NCBI RefSeq assembly: GCF_014904755.1
Contig: NZ_JACZFQ010000070.1
Coordinates: 1 to 64,000, forward strand
Reading direction: 5' to 3'
Length of the DNA: 64,000 nucleotides
From: Neoluteolibacter marinus
GTDB taxonomy: Bacteria; Verrucomicrobiota; Verrucomicrobiia; Verrucomicrobiales; Akkermansiaceae
Part shown: piece after piece, positions 35,634-45,119 of the stretch
How the letters are laid out: each line of letters begins with the position of its first letter
Numbering within the stretch: the first letter of the stretch is position 1
Program-made: the position numbers and the translations under genes
The notes under the pieces: model-generated
Told to the model about the DNA's origin: nothing
Databases searched by the model: none
Seen by the model: the letters and a program-made list of their open reading frames with translations, nothing else

Positions 35634-36638
35634 TCAGGCGTTTTCAGGGCGCGGGTCGCGGTTCAGGAGCTCGTGCATGGCGCGTGCCGCCGGCTTGCCC
35701 TGATAGAGAATCGAGTGCACCGCATCGATGATCGGCGTGCGGACGCCGGCCTTGCTGGCGGCATCGTGGATCGACAGCGTGTTCGGCACGCCTTCCGCCA
35801 CCATCCCCAGCGAGTTGGTTGCTTCTTCCAGCGTCTCGCCGTGACCGAGCGCGAGCCCGACGCGGTGGTTGCGGGAGTGGACCGAGAAACAGGTGGCAAT
35901 CAGGTCGCCGACCCCGGACAGGCCGGCGAAGGTCTCGGCACGGCCGCCCAAGGCGACGCCAAGTCGGGTCATTTCAGCCAGGGCCCGGGTGACCAGGGCG
36001 GCGATGGCGTTGTCGCCGAGCCCCAGTCCGGCGGCGATGCCGGCGGCGATGGCGTAGACATTCTTGATCGCGCCTCCGAGCTCGATCCCGGCCAGGTCGT
36101 CGCTGGTGTAGCTGCGGAAATGGGGCGCGGTGAAGAGGTCCTGGAGCCGCCGTGACAGGGTCTCGTCGTCCGAGCCGATGACGGCGCAGGTGGCGAGGTT
36201 GGTGGCGATTTCCTCGGCGTGATTCGGTCCCGAAACCACCGCGATCGGGTTGTCGGGAAAGACCTCGCGGAGGATCTCGCTCATCCGCTCGCCGGTGTCG
36301 CGTTCGATCCCCTTGGCACAGGAAACCAGCACCGTGGTGGCGGGCAGGCCGATTCCGGCCAGCGTTTCGGCGGTCTTGCGGGTCACCGAGGTCGGGACGC
36401 AGAACAGGATCAGCGGGTGGCCGGCCGCGTCCGCCAGTACGGTGGTGGCGCGGATGTTCTCCGGCAGGGCGATGGAGGTCAGGTAGCGCGGGTTGCGGTG
36501 CTCCGAATTGATCGCGGCGGCGACCGTCGCGTCGCGGCCGATCGATACCAGTTCGCGGATCTGCGGGGCCAGCAGGATGGCCAGCGCGGTGCCGAAGGAT
36601 CCGGTGCCGAGAATGGCGGCAGAGGAGAATTCAGACAT
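35634..36638 (-). CDS. gpsA: NAD(P)-dependent glycerol-3-phosphate dehydrogenase
   Basis: A protein of 334 residues. It reduces dihydroxyacetone phosphate to sn-glycerol-3-phosphate for phospholipid synthesis. The N-terminal nucleotide motif is ILGTGSFGTALA; further motifs are LVSCAKGIERDTGERMSEIL, VSGPNHAEEIA, GIELGGAIKNVYAIAAGIAAG (catalytic Lys) and GLSGVGDLIATC with SRNHRVG. Length is normal. The start overlaps the stop of plsY by eight bases, so the two are a coupled unit producing G3P and its first acylation. Confidence 0.97.
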   Translation of the reverse strand: MSEFSSAAILGTGSFGTALAILLAPQIRELVSIGRDATVAAAINSEHRNPRYLTSIALPENIRATTVLADAAGHPLILFCVPTSVTRKTAETLAGIGLPATTVLVSCAKGIERDTGERMSEILREVFPDNPIAVVSGPNHAEEIATNLATCAVIGSDDETLSRRLQDLFTAPHFRSYTSDDLAGIELGGAIKNVYAIAAGIAAGLGLGDNAIAALVTRALAEMTRLGVALGGRAETFAGLSGVGDLIATCFSVHSRNHRVGLALGHGETLEEATNSLGMVAEGVPNTLSIHDAASKAGVRTPIIDAVHSILYQGKPAARAMHELLNRDPRPENA

Positions 36639-37359
36639 GAGTCTTCTTCTTGGGTTCGAACCGGTTCTCGGTGCCGGCCATCAGCCGCTGGATGTTGGCG
36701 CGGTGTTTCCAGATCGCCAGGGTGGCGATGACGACGGAGAAGATGAACAGCGGCTTGTTCCAGGTGCCGGCTTCCCACAGTGACAAGCCGTCCGGGCCCT
36801 TGTGGAATCGCGCTCCGATATGGGTGAGCACCGGCAGCGCCGCGGCGGCGGCGATGCTGGCGACCGAGACGTACCGGCTGGCGGCGAAGGCCACCAGCCA
36901 GACGACGATCAGGAGGATCACCGCGAAAGGCATCAGTCCCAACAGCACGCCAGCGGAAGTCGCGATGCCCTTGCCTCCCTTGAAGCCGACCCAGGGCGAA
37001 TAGTTGTGGCCTAGGATCGCGAACAGGGCGGTGAGGACGTGGACAAGCTGGCCGGTGAGTTGCCTGTCGGCCGGCAGGTTGAGCGCGAATCCGTCGAGGA
37101 AGTCCACCGGAATGCCGACGCGGCGGCCTTCGATCTGAACGAGGTTCAGGGCGACGACCACCGGAATGAAGCCCTTGAGGGCGTCGAGGATCAGGCAAGT
37201 GATCCCGTATTTCTTCCCGACGACCCGCAACACGTTGGTGGCGCCGATGTTGCCGGACCCGTGCTGGCGGATGTCGATGCCCTTCATGCGGGCGATGAAG
37301 AGGCCGAAAGGAACCGACCCGAGAAGGAAGGCGATAAGCGGGCAGAGCCAGAGCTGCAT
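36631..37359 (-). CDS. plsY: Glycerol-3-phosphate acyltransferase PlsY
   Basis: A protein of 242 residues from the ATG at 37357-37359. It transfers acyl groups from acyl-phosphate to G3P. Membrane segments alternate with signature loops: FLLGSVPFGLFIAR, the QHGSGNIGATNVLRVVGKKY motif, and GHNYSPWVGFKGGKGIATSA. It carries an extra loop (about residues 75-105, GRRVGIPVDFLDGFALN) and a longer C-terminus than the usual 200 residues. First gene of plsY-gpsA-dedA. Confidence 0.95.
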   Translation of the reverse strand: MQLWLCPLIAFLLGSVPFGLFIARMKGIDIRQHGSGNIGATNVLRVVGKKYGITCLILDALKGFIPVVVALNLVQIEGRRVGIPVDFLDGFALNLPADRQLTGQLVHVLTALFAILGHNYSPWVGFKGGKGIATSAGVLLGLMPFAVILLIVVWLVAFAASRYVSVASIAAAAALPVLTHIGARFHKGPDGLSLWEAGTWNKPLFIFSVVIATLAIWKHRANIQRLMAGTENRFEPKKKTHV

Positions 37360-37443
37360 GTGCGGGCTTGGGTAGAGGAAAGCCGCGCCGATGTCACCCC
37401 CAGACACGCGTTGGAGGCGGGGTGGGGGCGGCGGCACGAGGGC

Positions 37444-37483
37444 GGAAAAGAAAATGGCGTGATCCCACAAGGGACCACGCCAT
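37444..37483 (-). terminator. Intrinsic terminator of the bat-cyclophilin operon
   Basis: On the minus strand, ATGGCGTGGTCCC pairs with GGGATCACGCCAT (one mismatch, TTGT loop; stem 37454-37483) and is followed by TTTTCTTTTCC. It lies 20 bases after the stop of the cyclophilin gene and before plsY. Confidence 0.8.
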
Positions 37484-37503
37484 GGGAAATCGACCGCCCG
37501 GGC

Positions 37504-38169
37504 TTAGTTCTTTTTGGCGTCGAGGGTGGCGTTCCACTTGTCCAGATTGTCCTTCTGGGCCGCGAAGAGCGCGTCGGTGGAATCGAGGATCTCAATCTTG
37601 GTGATCTTGTCGCCCTTGCCGTCCGGGTCGACCTTGCCGCCGGGTTCGCCGGTGTTCACCTTGCCGAGGATCTTGTTCACGACGTCCTGGCCCTTGGTGA
37701 CTTCGCCGAAGACCGAGTGGCGGTTGTCGAGGAAGGGGGTGGGCGCCATGGTGATGAAGAACTGCGAGCCGTTGGTGCCGGGACCGGCGTTGGCCATCGA
37801 GAAGATGCCGGGCTTGGTGTGCTTGAGGGACGGGTCGAACTCGTCGGCGAAACGGTAACCCGGGCCGCCGCGGCCGGATTCGGTCGGGTCACCGCCCTGG
37901 ATCATGAAGTTCTCGATCACGCGGTGGAAGGCGATGCCGTCGTAGTAGCCGCGCTTGGCGAGGTTGAGGAAATTGGCGGCGGTCATCGGCACCTTGGAGG
38001 CGAAGATCGTCGCTTCGATGTCGCCCTTGGTGGTGACCATCTTGATCTTGATGTCCTTGACCTCGGCCTTGGCGGCCGGTTCGGCGGGCTTGGCATCTTC
38101 CTTCTTCTCCTCCTGGGCGAATGCGAACGGCGCGAACAGGGCGAGGGCTAGAATCAATCGGCGTTTCAT
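37504..38169 (-). CDS. Exported cyclophilin-type peptidyl-prolyl isomerase
   Basis: A protein of 221 residues. A signal peptide (residues 1-18, [12 protein letters not shown]) and a short charged linker precede a cyclophilin domain: [59 protein letters not shown] and [20 protein letters not shown]. The catalytic Arg (FHR), Phe and His positions are present. It is a periplasmic folding catalyst. It is the last gene of a long minus-strand unit starting at moxR, with a terminator right after it. Confidence 0.95.
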   Translation of the reverse strand: MKRRLILALALFAPFAFAQEEKKEDAKPAEPAAKAEVKDIKIKMVTTKGDIEATIFASKVPMTAANFLNLAKRGYYDGIAFHRVIENFMIQGGDPTESGRGGPGYRFADEFDPSLKHTKPGIFSMANAGPGTNGSQFFITMAPTPFLDNRHSVFGEVTKGQDVVNKILGKVNTGEPGGKVDPDGKGDKITKIEILDSTDALFAAQKDNLDKWNATLDAKKN

Positions 38170-38203
38170 GCGTTGTCTGTAGGGTTGGTAAGAAATTCAG
38201 TTT

Positions 38204-40630
38204 TCAGGCATTGGTCTCCGGACCTTTGCCCGGCCGCGGATGCGGTGCGGTGGGAGGGGTTTCGGGCAGGATCGGCGCGATGTCAACGAGCGGTACCCAG
38301 CCGCGGCTTTCATTGGTGAAGGCAACGTAGGCCCAGTCGCCCGATTGGGTGATCAACTGGCAGATCGAGCCGGCGGGAGCATCGATGACCTTCGGTGCCG
38401 TGCGGGCGGCATCGGTGCGGACGGCCGAATTGTTGGCCACGATGACGACCTGGCGGTCGGTCGGGGCAAAGCGGGCGTCATCCGGATAATACTTCCACGC
38501 CAACAGCCCGCAGACAGCCAGCAGGGGAGCCACCACGAAGCCGCTGATCGCGGCGACGCGGGCCGGGGCACCGGGGCGGGTGGCCGGGAAAACCAGCAGG
38601 CCGATCACGATCATCCAGCCCGCCGCCCACACCAGGCTCTTCCAGGTGCCGAGCGGCAAGCGGGCCAGTTGATACTGGTAGTCCGGCCGCTGGATCGTGA
38701 TCGAGCCGAACTTCCGTTCAAGGAAGCGCAGGTTCTGGCGTGCTTCCGGGTGGGCGGGGTTGCGCTCCAGGGCCCGCCGGTAATAGAGGGCGGCTTCGCC
38801 GGGAGAGCCCATGCGATAGGCCGCATTGCCGATGTTGAAGAGGGTGTCGGCGGGGAGCTGCTCGTAGGGCCCGCTGGCAAGCCAGGCCTCCGCTGCCTCG
38901 GAGTAGAGGCCCTGTTCGAAGAGTTCGCCCGGATTTTCGGCCGCCTGGGCCCGCGGTGCGGCAAGCGATGCGAACAACAGCACCATCGGCAGCGCAAGCC
39001 GGCGGATCTGGCGCAGCACGCGGTTGCGTTCGGCGCGGTCGATCTTCTCGTCCGACCGGTCCTGGCGGAAGCAGACCTGGTCGCGCTTCTCGAGGACCTC
39101 GGTGATCAGCGGGTCGTTGCGATCGCCCAACCAGCGCTCGATGAAATAGCCGGCCCTGCGGTAGAAATCGCCGGCCGTGTTCGGAGCCTTCTCGACTTCC
39201 CGCCATTCCCGCTCACGGGCGGCGAGATCGGGATCCTTGCGCAGGCGGGGCGCGAGCTCCCGGATTGCGATGCGGACCAGCAGGCCGATCACGATCAGCG
39301 CGGGAACGATCTGCCAGAGCCAGGCCGGCAGGCGCTTGCCGGCGGGCAGCAGGCCGGCGGATGGATTCACGATGCCGAGGATGTCGGTCATTTCTTCCAA
39401 TGGCATGGCCAGCGCCTTGGGCGGCGCCGAGATCGCGCTCGGCGCGGTGGAAGGCAGGACACGCAGCGGAATCGACTCCGTGAGCAGGGTGTCGTAGGCG
39501 CCCTTCGCCGGGTCGAAGTAGACCAGGCGGAACGGGGGAATCGACGATTGGACCCGCAACGGCCGCATGAACTGGCGGAAAACGACTTCACCGGAGAGTT
39601 CCCGCCGCTCCTCGCCTCGCTCGACCGCCGTGGCGTCGTAAAGTTTCCAGCCGTCGGAATCGAGCGGGGTGGGGGCGTTCAGGGCATCCAGGTTCCCGCT
39701 GCCGGTGACGGTGATCTCCAGGTTGACGGGGTCGCCCTCGCGGACCTCGGTCTCGCCGGCGGTGATGCCGAGCTTGAACGAACCGATCGCATTCTCAAAT
39801 CCCGCCGGTGCGCCTTCCGGCAAGGGCTTGGAATCGAATTCGAAGGCTGGAATGGCGAGGGTCAGCGGCTGGGCGTAGCCGCGGCTGAAGTCGTCCAGCG
39901 ACGAAAACTGCAGCTGCAGCCTCAGGTTGGCCGGGCCGAGCGAGGTCTTGCCGATCCGGTTGGTGGACACCGTGCTCGGGTAGGGGACTGAAAAATATCC
40001 GCGGTTGGCCAGGGTCACCCGGCTCAGGCGCGGCTGCGGCTGGAAGCGCCAGGCCGAGATGCCGTCGCGCTCGAATTCCGGGATCCCCCAGTCGAGGACG
40101 ATCTGATCGCTGGGGAAATAGACCTTGAGTTCCACCGGCTGCTTTTCGCCGATGTAGGGGTCGTTCTTGAGGGCGTAAAAGGAGGCCGAGTAGCGGATCC
40201 TGCGGTTGCCGATGATTGCGTCGGACCACTGCAGCTTCATTTCGTCGAGCACCCGGAACTCGATCGGGGAGGTGCGGTGGGTTTTGCCCGAGATCACGAC
40301 TTCGATCGGCGGGATCACGTAGTCGCCGGCATCGTAGCTCGAGACGATGAAGGGGATGAAGTATTCAAAGCGGCGGTTGACACCCTGGCGTCGCTGGAGG
40401 TTGAGCCCGAGCGGGCGGATCGAGAGGTTTTTGACCTGCTCGATCTCCGGCATCGCTTCCAGCCCGAGGCGGGCATCCTCGCCGCGCAGGATGATTTCGA
40501 GCGTACCCTGTTCCCCGCGAAGGAGGAAGCGGCTGCTCATGGAAGCTTCCACCATCGACGACGCGGGGGCCAAGCCGGCGGTCGCGATCAGCAGGAAAAT
40601 CGGGAGAAGTGAATGAAGGATTCGGGTCAC
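38204..40630 (-). CDS. batD: BatD-BatE fusion protein
   Basis: A protein of 808 residues from a GTG at 40628-40630. A signal peptide and about 440 residues of BatD-type beta domains (SRFLLRGEQGTLEIILRGED, GYFSVPYPST, VTGSGNLDALNAPTPLDSDG, RPLRVQSSIPPFRLVYFDP) are followed by a membrane helix (about 440-460) and a helical region. A second hydrophobic segment (LALPMVLLFASLAAPRAQAA) then precedes TPR repeats (about 560-640, DTLFNIGNAAYRMGSPGEAA) and two helices. The C-terminus is SH3b-like (SAVRTDAARTAPKVIDAPAG, WAYVAFTNESRGWVPLVDI). In other bacteria BatD and BatE are separate proteins of the Bacteroides aerotolerance complex. Located 16 bases after batB-C. Confidence 0.85.
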   Translation of the reverse strand: MTRILHSLLPIFLLIATAGLAPASSMVEASMSSRFLLRGEQGTLEIILRGEDARLGLEAMPEIEQVKNLSIRPLGLNLQRRQGVNRRFEYFIPFIVSSYDAGDYVIPPIEVVISGKTHRTSPIEFRVLDEMKLQWSDAIIGNRRIRYSASFYALKNDPYIGEKQPVELKVYFPSDQIVLDWGIPEFERDGISAWRFQPQPRLSRVTLANRGYFSVPYPSTVSTNRIGKTSLGPANLRLQLQFSSLDDFSRGYAQPLTLAIPAFEFDSKPLPEGAPAGFENAIGSFKLGITAGETEVREGDPVNLEITVTGSGNLDALNAPTPLDSDGWKLYDATAVERGEERRELSGEVVFRQFMRPLRVQSSIPPFRLVYFDPAKGAYDTLLTESIPLRVLPSTAPSAISAPPKALAMPLEEMTDILGIVNPSAGLLPAGKRLPAWLWQIVPALIVIGLLVRIAIRELAPRLRKDPDLAAREREWREVEKAPNTAGDFYRRAGYFIERWLGDRNDPLITEVLEKRDQVCFRQDRSDEKIDRAERNRVLRQIRRLALPMVLLFASLAAPRAQAAENPGELFEQGLYSEAAEAWLASGPYEQLPADTLFNIGNAAYRMGSPGEAALYYRRALERNPAHPEARQNLRFLERKFGSITIQRPDYQYQLARLPLGTWKSLVWAAGWMIVIGLLVFPATRPGAPARVAAISGFVVAPLLAVCGLLAWKYYPDDARFAPTDRQVVIVANNSAVRTDAARTAPKVIDAPAGSICQLITQSGDWAYVAFTNESRGWVPLVDIAPILPETPPTAPHPRPGKGPETNA

Positions 40631-40646
40631 GTTGGGTGAGTGGAAG

Positions 40647-42686
40647 TTACCAGTCCTTTTCCGGTTGTCTGTAGTGAAGGCGCCCCGGGGTGAGGGCTCC
40701 CTTTTCGAAATCGGCGTTCTCGCGCAAGATTCGACGGGCGGTGTCTTCCGGGGTTTCCCCGGGTTTCGGCTTGTTGCCGCCGTCCTTGTCGGACTCCTCC
40801 GGCTTGTCGTCGGGGCGGTCGCCGCCCTTCCCGTCGTCCTTTTCCTCGTCGCCGTTGTTGCCCTTTTTCTTCGGGCCGTCGTTGCCCTCGCCGTCGCCTT
40901 TCTCGTCGCCCTCGCCGTCACCTTCCGGTTGGGGCTCTTCGCCTTCTTCGGGGCCCGGCTGCGGGACCTGCTGCATGTTTTCGGCGTTTTCGTTCACCTC
41001 CTCGAGGATCTCCTTGAGCTTCTTGAGATACTTGACGGTCAATTCGCGGTTGTGGGCCGCGTCCTGAAGCGAGGGGTCGTAGTGGACGGCGGTGTCGAAG
41101 TGCTTCACGCCATCGATCCAGTCGCTCAAGACATTGCCGAAGCGACGGAATCCATCACTCTCGCCGTTCTCCGCGGCTTCGCCCTGCATCCATTCGGCCA
41201 GCGACTCGCGGACCATGCCGTCGAAGGCCGCCATCGGATCCGTGGCCTCCGCACCCTCCGTGTCCTCTTTCGGCATGCCGAGCAAAGCGTCGGAGATCCG
41301 GCTGAACGGGTCGTTGGGGTCCTTTTCGGCGGGGGCTGCGATTTCCGGATAAACCGCCCCTTTCGCGAGCTGTGCCCAGCCATGGTTGAAAAGCAGCGTG
41401 CCCAAGCCGTGATGGGCCGCGGCCCGGACCTGCGGGTCATCGGAACGAAGGGCTTCGCTGAAGGCGTGGCGGGCACCGTCCAGATCGCCACTCGAGTAAG
41501 CGGAATTCGCCTGGGCCAGCCGGTAGCGGGCGGCCTTGTCGGGGTTGCCTTCCTCGTTGGCCAGGCGGTCGAAGAGGATCGCCGCTTCGGCCGGTTGCTT
41601 GTCGGCAAGGGCGCGGCGGGCGTCCGCTTCCAGTCCGGCGCGCAAGGGCGGAGGGGCGAGAGCCAGCAGGGCGGCCGCGGCACCGACCGGGCCGAGGCCG
41701 CGCCAACGTGTGCCGGCGACCACCGAGGCGATCAGGAACAGGATCCCGGGCAGCACGAACCACTGGTAGTATTCGACCGGGACGAAGCGCTCGCGGCCTT
41801 CGATTTCGAACTGATCGAGATCGGAGATCGCCAGGGTGACCATGTCGGGGATGTTCGCCGCGGAAGTCGCCACGGCGAAGCGGCCGCCGGTTTCCTGGGA
41901 CAATCGTTTCAGCGCTTGGGTCTCAAGCACGCTGCGGACCACGTTGCCCGAGCGGTCGCGGTGGTGGCCGTCGGGGAAATCCTTGTCGGGCACGAAGTCG
42001 CCGAGCTCGGTGCCAAAGCCGATGGTGAAGACATAGACCCCGGAACTCTTCGCCTCGGCCGCCAGCTCGAGCATCTTGCCGGTGGTCTCGTCGCCATCGG
42101 TCAGCAGGATCAACGCATTCTCCTTCTGGCCGGTTTCCTTGAGTTTCTCGATCGCCATTTCCAGCGCCCCTTCGAGGTTCGAGCCGCCGACCGGGATGAA
42201 ATTCATGTCGAGCTGGGAAATGGTTTCCCGCACCGCGGCATGGTCGATGGTGAGGGGCGCGATGGGATAGGCCTCGCCGGCGAACCCGATCACCCCGATG
42301 CGGTCGTTGGGCAGTGCTTCGATGAGCTCGTAGCACAGGGTCTTGGCCTGGGTCAGACGGTCCGGCTTCAGGTCCTCGACCATCATGCTGCGGGAAAGGT
42401 CCAGCGCCAGCATCACATTGCGGCCGCGGCTGGTTTCGGTCTCGGTGCCGCGGGTGGTCTGCGGCCGGGCCAGGCCGACCGCGAGGAGGGCGACGGAGAT
42501 CATCAAAAAGCCGAAGGCCAACCACCGGGGCAGGGGGCTGCCGCGGCGCAACAATTTCGGCCGCAAGCGCCCGGCGGAGAACGCCGCCCACTGCTTGCGA
42601 CGCAGGCGCGCCGTCAGCACCGCGCCGGTCACGAAGAGCGGCAACAGCAGCAACAGCAGCAGCCAGGCGGGATGGGCGAGGGTCAT
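40647..42686 (-). CDS. batB: BatB-BatC fusion: VWA domain plus TPR region
   Basis: A protein of 679 residues. Two N-terminal membrane helices surround a short loop; a VWA domain follows with the MIDAS site D96-x-S-x-S in LALDLSRSMMVEDL, GGSNLEGALEMA and ILLTDGDETTG. A third helix (about 300-325) is followed by TPR-like repeats (360-560, AILFDRLANEEGNPDKAARY, NSAYSSGDLDGARHAFSEAL), a highly acidic Gly/Asp/Glu/Lys linker and a short RILRENADFEKG tail typical of BatC. The fusion of BatB with BatC is inferred from this order. It overlaps batA by four bases (ATGA). Confidence 0.88.
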   Translation of the reverse strand: MTLAHPAWLLLLLLLPLFVTGAVLTARLRRKQWAAFSAGRLRPKLLRRGSPLPRWLAFGFLMISVALLAVGLARPQTTRGTETETSRGRNVMLALDLSRSMMVEDLKPDRLTQAKTLCYELIEALPNDRIGVIGFAGEAYPIAPLTIDHAAVRETISQLDMNFIPVGGSNLEGALEMAIEKLKETGQKENALILLTDGDETTGKMLELAAEAKSSGVYVFTIGFGTELGDFVPDKDFPDGHHRDRSGNVVRSVLETQALKRLSQETGGRFAVATSAANIPDMVTLAISDLDQFEIEGRERFVPVEYYQWFVLPGILFLIASVVAGTRWRGLGPVGAAAALLALAPPPLRAGLEADARRALADKQPAEAAILFDRLANEEGNPDKAARYRLAQANSAYSSGDLDGARHAFSEALRSDDPQVRAAAHHGLGTLLFNHGWAQLAKGAVYPEIAAPAEKDPNDPFSRISDALLGMPKEDTEGAEATDPMAAFDGMVRESLAEWMQGEAAENGESDGFRRFGNVLSDWIDGVKHFDTAVHYDPSLQDAAHNRELTVKYLKKLKEILEEVNENAENMQQVPQPGPEEGEEPQPEGDGEGDEKGDGEGNDGPKKKGNNGDEEKDDGKGGDRPDDKPEESDKDGGNKPKPGETPEDTARRILRENADFEKGALTPGRLHYRQPEKDW

Positions 42687-43684
42687 GGGGCGGGTGGCGG
42701 ATTGAGGGCGAGGACGAAGGCGGTGGCCAAGGCCATCACCACCGATGCCACGATAAACCAGGGAAACAACTCATTGTCCTCGATCACCGTGCGCGAGATG
42801 GTCTCGGATTTCTCGAGGCTGTTGATGGTGTCGAAGGTCTTTTCCAGGGAGGCGACGTTCTGCGCCCAATAGTGCTCGCCGCCGGTCAGGGCCGCGATCT
42901 TCCTCAGCGTCGGCAGGTCGAACTCCTGGCGGGGGAAATTCTGGATGGACTGCTGGACCCGGCCTTCCTCGGTGCCGATGGCGACAGTGTAGATCTTGAT
43001 GCCGAGAAGCTTGGCGTTCTCGGCGGCTTCGATCGGCGAAAGCTTGCCGGAATTCGAGGCGCCGTCGGTGATCAGCACGATGATCTTGCTCTTGGCATCG
43101 CGCGAGTCGAGCCGGCTCGAGCTGGCGGCGATCGCCGAGCCGATCGCGGTGCCCATTTCCTTGAGGATGTTCAGGTTCACCTTGGCGAGTCCTTGCAACA
43201 GCCAGTCGTGGTCGAGGGTGATCGGGCTGATCGAATACGGCCGGCCCGAGTAGATCACCAGGCCGATGCGGTCGTCCGGGCGGCGCTCGATGAAGTTGTG
43301 GACCACCGCCTTGGCCGCGTCGATGCGCGGCAGCGGGCGCCGCTCCGGCGTCTTGAAGTCATCGATGCCCATCGAGAGCGAGACATCGAGGGCCACCACG
43401 ATGTCGATCCCGCTGGCGGTGCGGGATTGGTACTCGTTGCGCCAGACCGGGCGGGCCATTGCCAGGATGGCGGGCACCAGCGCGAGGATGGCCAGCGGCA
43501 TGCCGATCGAGAAGGCGGTGCGGCGCACCTTGGCGCCGAGGCTGACCAGCACCGACAGGGTCGAAAACGTCATGGCCGCTTCCGCCCCACGGCCGCGGCG
43601 CAAGACCAGGAGCAACAGGCAGGGGATCAGCAGCAGCAGCCACTGCGGCTGGGCGAAGCGGAAATGTTCCAGGAAGTCCCTCAT
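42683..43684 (-). CDS. batA: BatA-type membrane VWA protein
   Basis: A protein of 333 residues from the ATG at 43682-43684. It has N-terminal helices (LLLLIPCLLLLVLRRG and GMPLAILALVPAILAM), a VWA domain with MIDAS D100-x-S-x-S (VALDVSLSMGIDD), GTAIGSAIAASSSRLD and IVLITDGASNSG, and a C-terminal helix (FPWFIVASVVMALATAFVLA). The family forms an inner-membrane complex with BatB and the MoxR ATPase; effects on stress tolerance have been reported, but the mechanism is unclear. Four-base overlaps with both neighbours show tight coupling. Confidence 0.92.
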   Translation of the reverse strand: MRDFLEHFRFAQPQWLLLLIPCLLLLVLRRGRGAEAAMTFSTLSVLVSLGAKVRRTAFSIGMPLAILALVPAILAMARPVWRNEYQSRTASGIDIVVALDVSLSMGIDDFKTPERRPLPRIDAAKAVVHNFIERRPDDRIGLVIYSGRPYSISPITLDHDWLLQGLAKVNLNILKEMGTAIGSAIAASSSRLDSRDAKSKIIVLITDGASNSGKLSPIEAAENAKLLGIKIYTVAIGTEEGRVQQSIQNFPRQEFDLPTLRKIAALTGGEHYWAQNVASLEKTFDTINSLEKSETISRTVIEDNELFPWFIVASVVMALATAFVLALNPPPAP

Positions 43685-44199
43685 GCAGGCTGATGCTGGT
43701 GAAGTCGGTCGAGCAGTTGGCGGGCTCCGGTCAACAGGACGTCGGGGGAGCCGGTGGCGTCGCGGCCGTACTTGAGGCGGGCGAGGTGGGAGAAGCCTTC
43801 GGCGGTCGTCGCCCTCAGGTCCTCCGGGTAGCCGGAAAGAGCCGCGTGGCGGGCGATGAACTCCTCGTGGGTCTCGAACAAAGCCGGGTCTTTCGCCGCG
43901 GTGGCGAGGTAGCGCCGCAGGATCACCGACACCCGGGTGGCGATTTCCTGAATGCTGCCGCTTGGCGTCGAATTCAGTTCCGAGCAGGCCTGGCGGTAGG
44001 CCTCCTCGACCGCCGCCCGGGCATTTTCGGCCGGTGACTTCCGCTGTTTCCGAGCCAGGACGATCACCAGGCCGACGAGTCCGAGCGCGACCAGGGCGAT
44101 GGCGATCCACGCCCACGCCGGCAGCGCCGGATCGGGCAACAGCGGTTCCGCGGGAACCAGGTCCCGCAGTACCAGCGTGTCGTCGGCGTTCTTGTCCAT
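43681..44199 (-). CDS. DUF4381-like membrane protein of the Bat operon
   Basis: A protein of 172 residues with a short N-terminal segment, one helix (WAWIAIALVALGLVGLVIVL), and a cytoplasmic helical region containing VSVILRRYLATAAKDPALFE and THEEFIARHAAL. This matches small DUF4381-type proteins that sit between the DUF58 and VWA genes in MoxR-Bat operons. It overlaps batA by four bases and follows the DUF58 gene by seven bases. Function unknown. Confidence 0.75.
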   Translation of the reverse strand: MDKNADDTLVLRDLVPAEPLLPDPALPAWAWIAIALVALGLVGLVIVLARKQRKSPAENARAAVEEAYRQACSELNSTPSGSIQEIATRVSVILRRYLATAAKDPALFETHEEFIARHAALSGYPEDLRATTAEGFSHLARLKYGRDATGSPDVLLTGARQLLDRLHQHQPA

Positions 44200-44206
44200 C
44201 GTCGAT

Positions 44207-45100
44207 CTAACGGGTGCGTTTGCGGGCGCGTTTCTTCAACAACCGGTGGAGGTCGCCGAGGCGATCGCGGTCGGTCGAGATCTGGGCCAGATCGATCCCG
44301 TTCTTCTTGCAGATCGAGCGGACGCCTTCCGCCTGGCGGCGCATCAGCTTTTCGTAGCCCATCCGCAGGTTGGCGTTGTTGGTGTTGACCATCGCTTCCC
44401 AGCCGGTCTCGGGGTCGGTCAGGACGACCCGGCCGGCCTTCGGCAACGACATCTCCATCGGATCCGAGACCTGCAGCGCGATCGTCTCGTGCTTGCGGGC
44501 CAGCTTGCCAAGCGGCTTGTCGATCGGATCGTCGAAGAAGTCCGAAATCATGAAAACGAAGGCCTTGCGCCGCAGCGTGCGGATCAGGAAATCGCAGGCG
44601 GCGGCGATCGAGGTGCCGGCTTCCTTCGGCTCGGCCATCAGGATTTCGCGCACGATCCGCAGGACGTGGCGGGTGCCCTTGGCGGGCGGGACGTAGAAGA
44701 AGGCCTCCTTGGCGAAGAGCAGCAGGCCGACCTTGTCGCCGTTGCCGGCGGCGCTGAAACCGAGGATGGCGGCGGCTTCCGCGGCGGCCTCGCGCTTGCT
44801 GAAATGAATGCTGCCGAACTCGGAGGAACCCGAGACGTCGACCGCGAGGATCACCGCCAGTTCGCGTTCCTCGCGGAATTTGCGGATGAACGGCGAGCCC
44901 ATGCGGGCGGTGACATTCCAATCGATGAAGCGGATCTCGTCGCCGTGCTGGTATTCGCGGAAGTCGTCGAAGTCGAGGCCTTGGCCGCGGAACGACGACT
45001 GGTATTCGCCGGCGAAGGTTTCCTTCACCAGCCGCCGCGCCTTCAGCTCGAGCTTGCGGACCCGGGCCATGACTTCCTCGATGTGCTCGTCGTGCGTCAT
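44207..45100 (-). CDS. DUF58 domain protein (VWA-like, MoxR-associated)
   Basis: A protein of 297 residues without membrane helices. It contains FAGEYQSSFRGQGLDFDDFR, EYQHGDEIRFIDWNVTARMG and a VWA-like metal site in VILAVDVSGSSEFGS, with SISDFFDD-like later strand (FMISDFFDDPIDKPL). DUF58 proteins are encoded next to MoxR ATPases and are thought to be their substrates or adaptors. Second gene of the operon, 19 bases after moxR. Confidence 0.92.
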   Translation of the reverse strand: MTHDEHIEEVMARVRKLELKARRLVKETFAGEYQSSFRGQGLDFDDFREYQHGDEIRFIDWNVTARMGSPFIRKFREERELAVILAVDVSGSSEFGSIHFSKREAAAEAAAILGFSAAGNGDKVGLLLFAKEAFFYVPPAKGTRHVLRIVREILMAEPKEAGTSIAAACDFLIRTLRRKAFVFMISDFFDDPIDKPLGKLARKHETIALQVSDPMEMSLPKAGRVVLTDPETGWEAMVNTNNANLRMGYEKLMRRQAEGVRSICKKNGIDLAQISTDRDRLGDLHRLLKKRARKRTR

Positions 45101-45119
45101 ATCCGCCTGTGGGAGCGCA

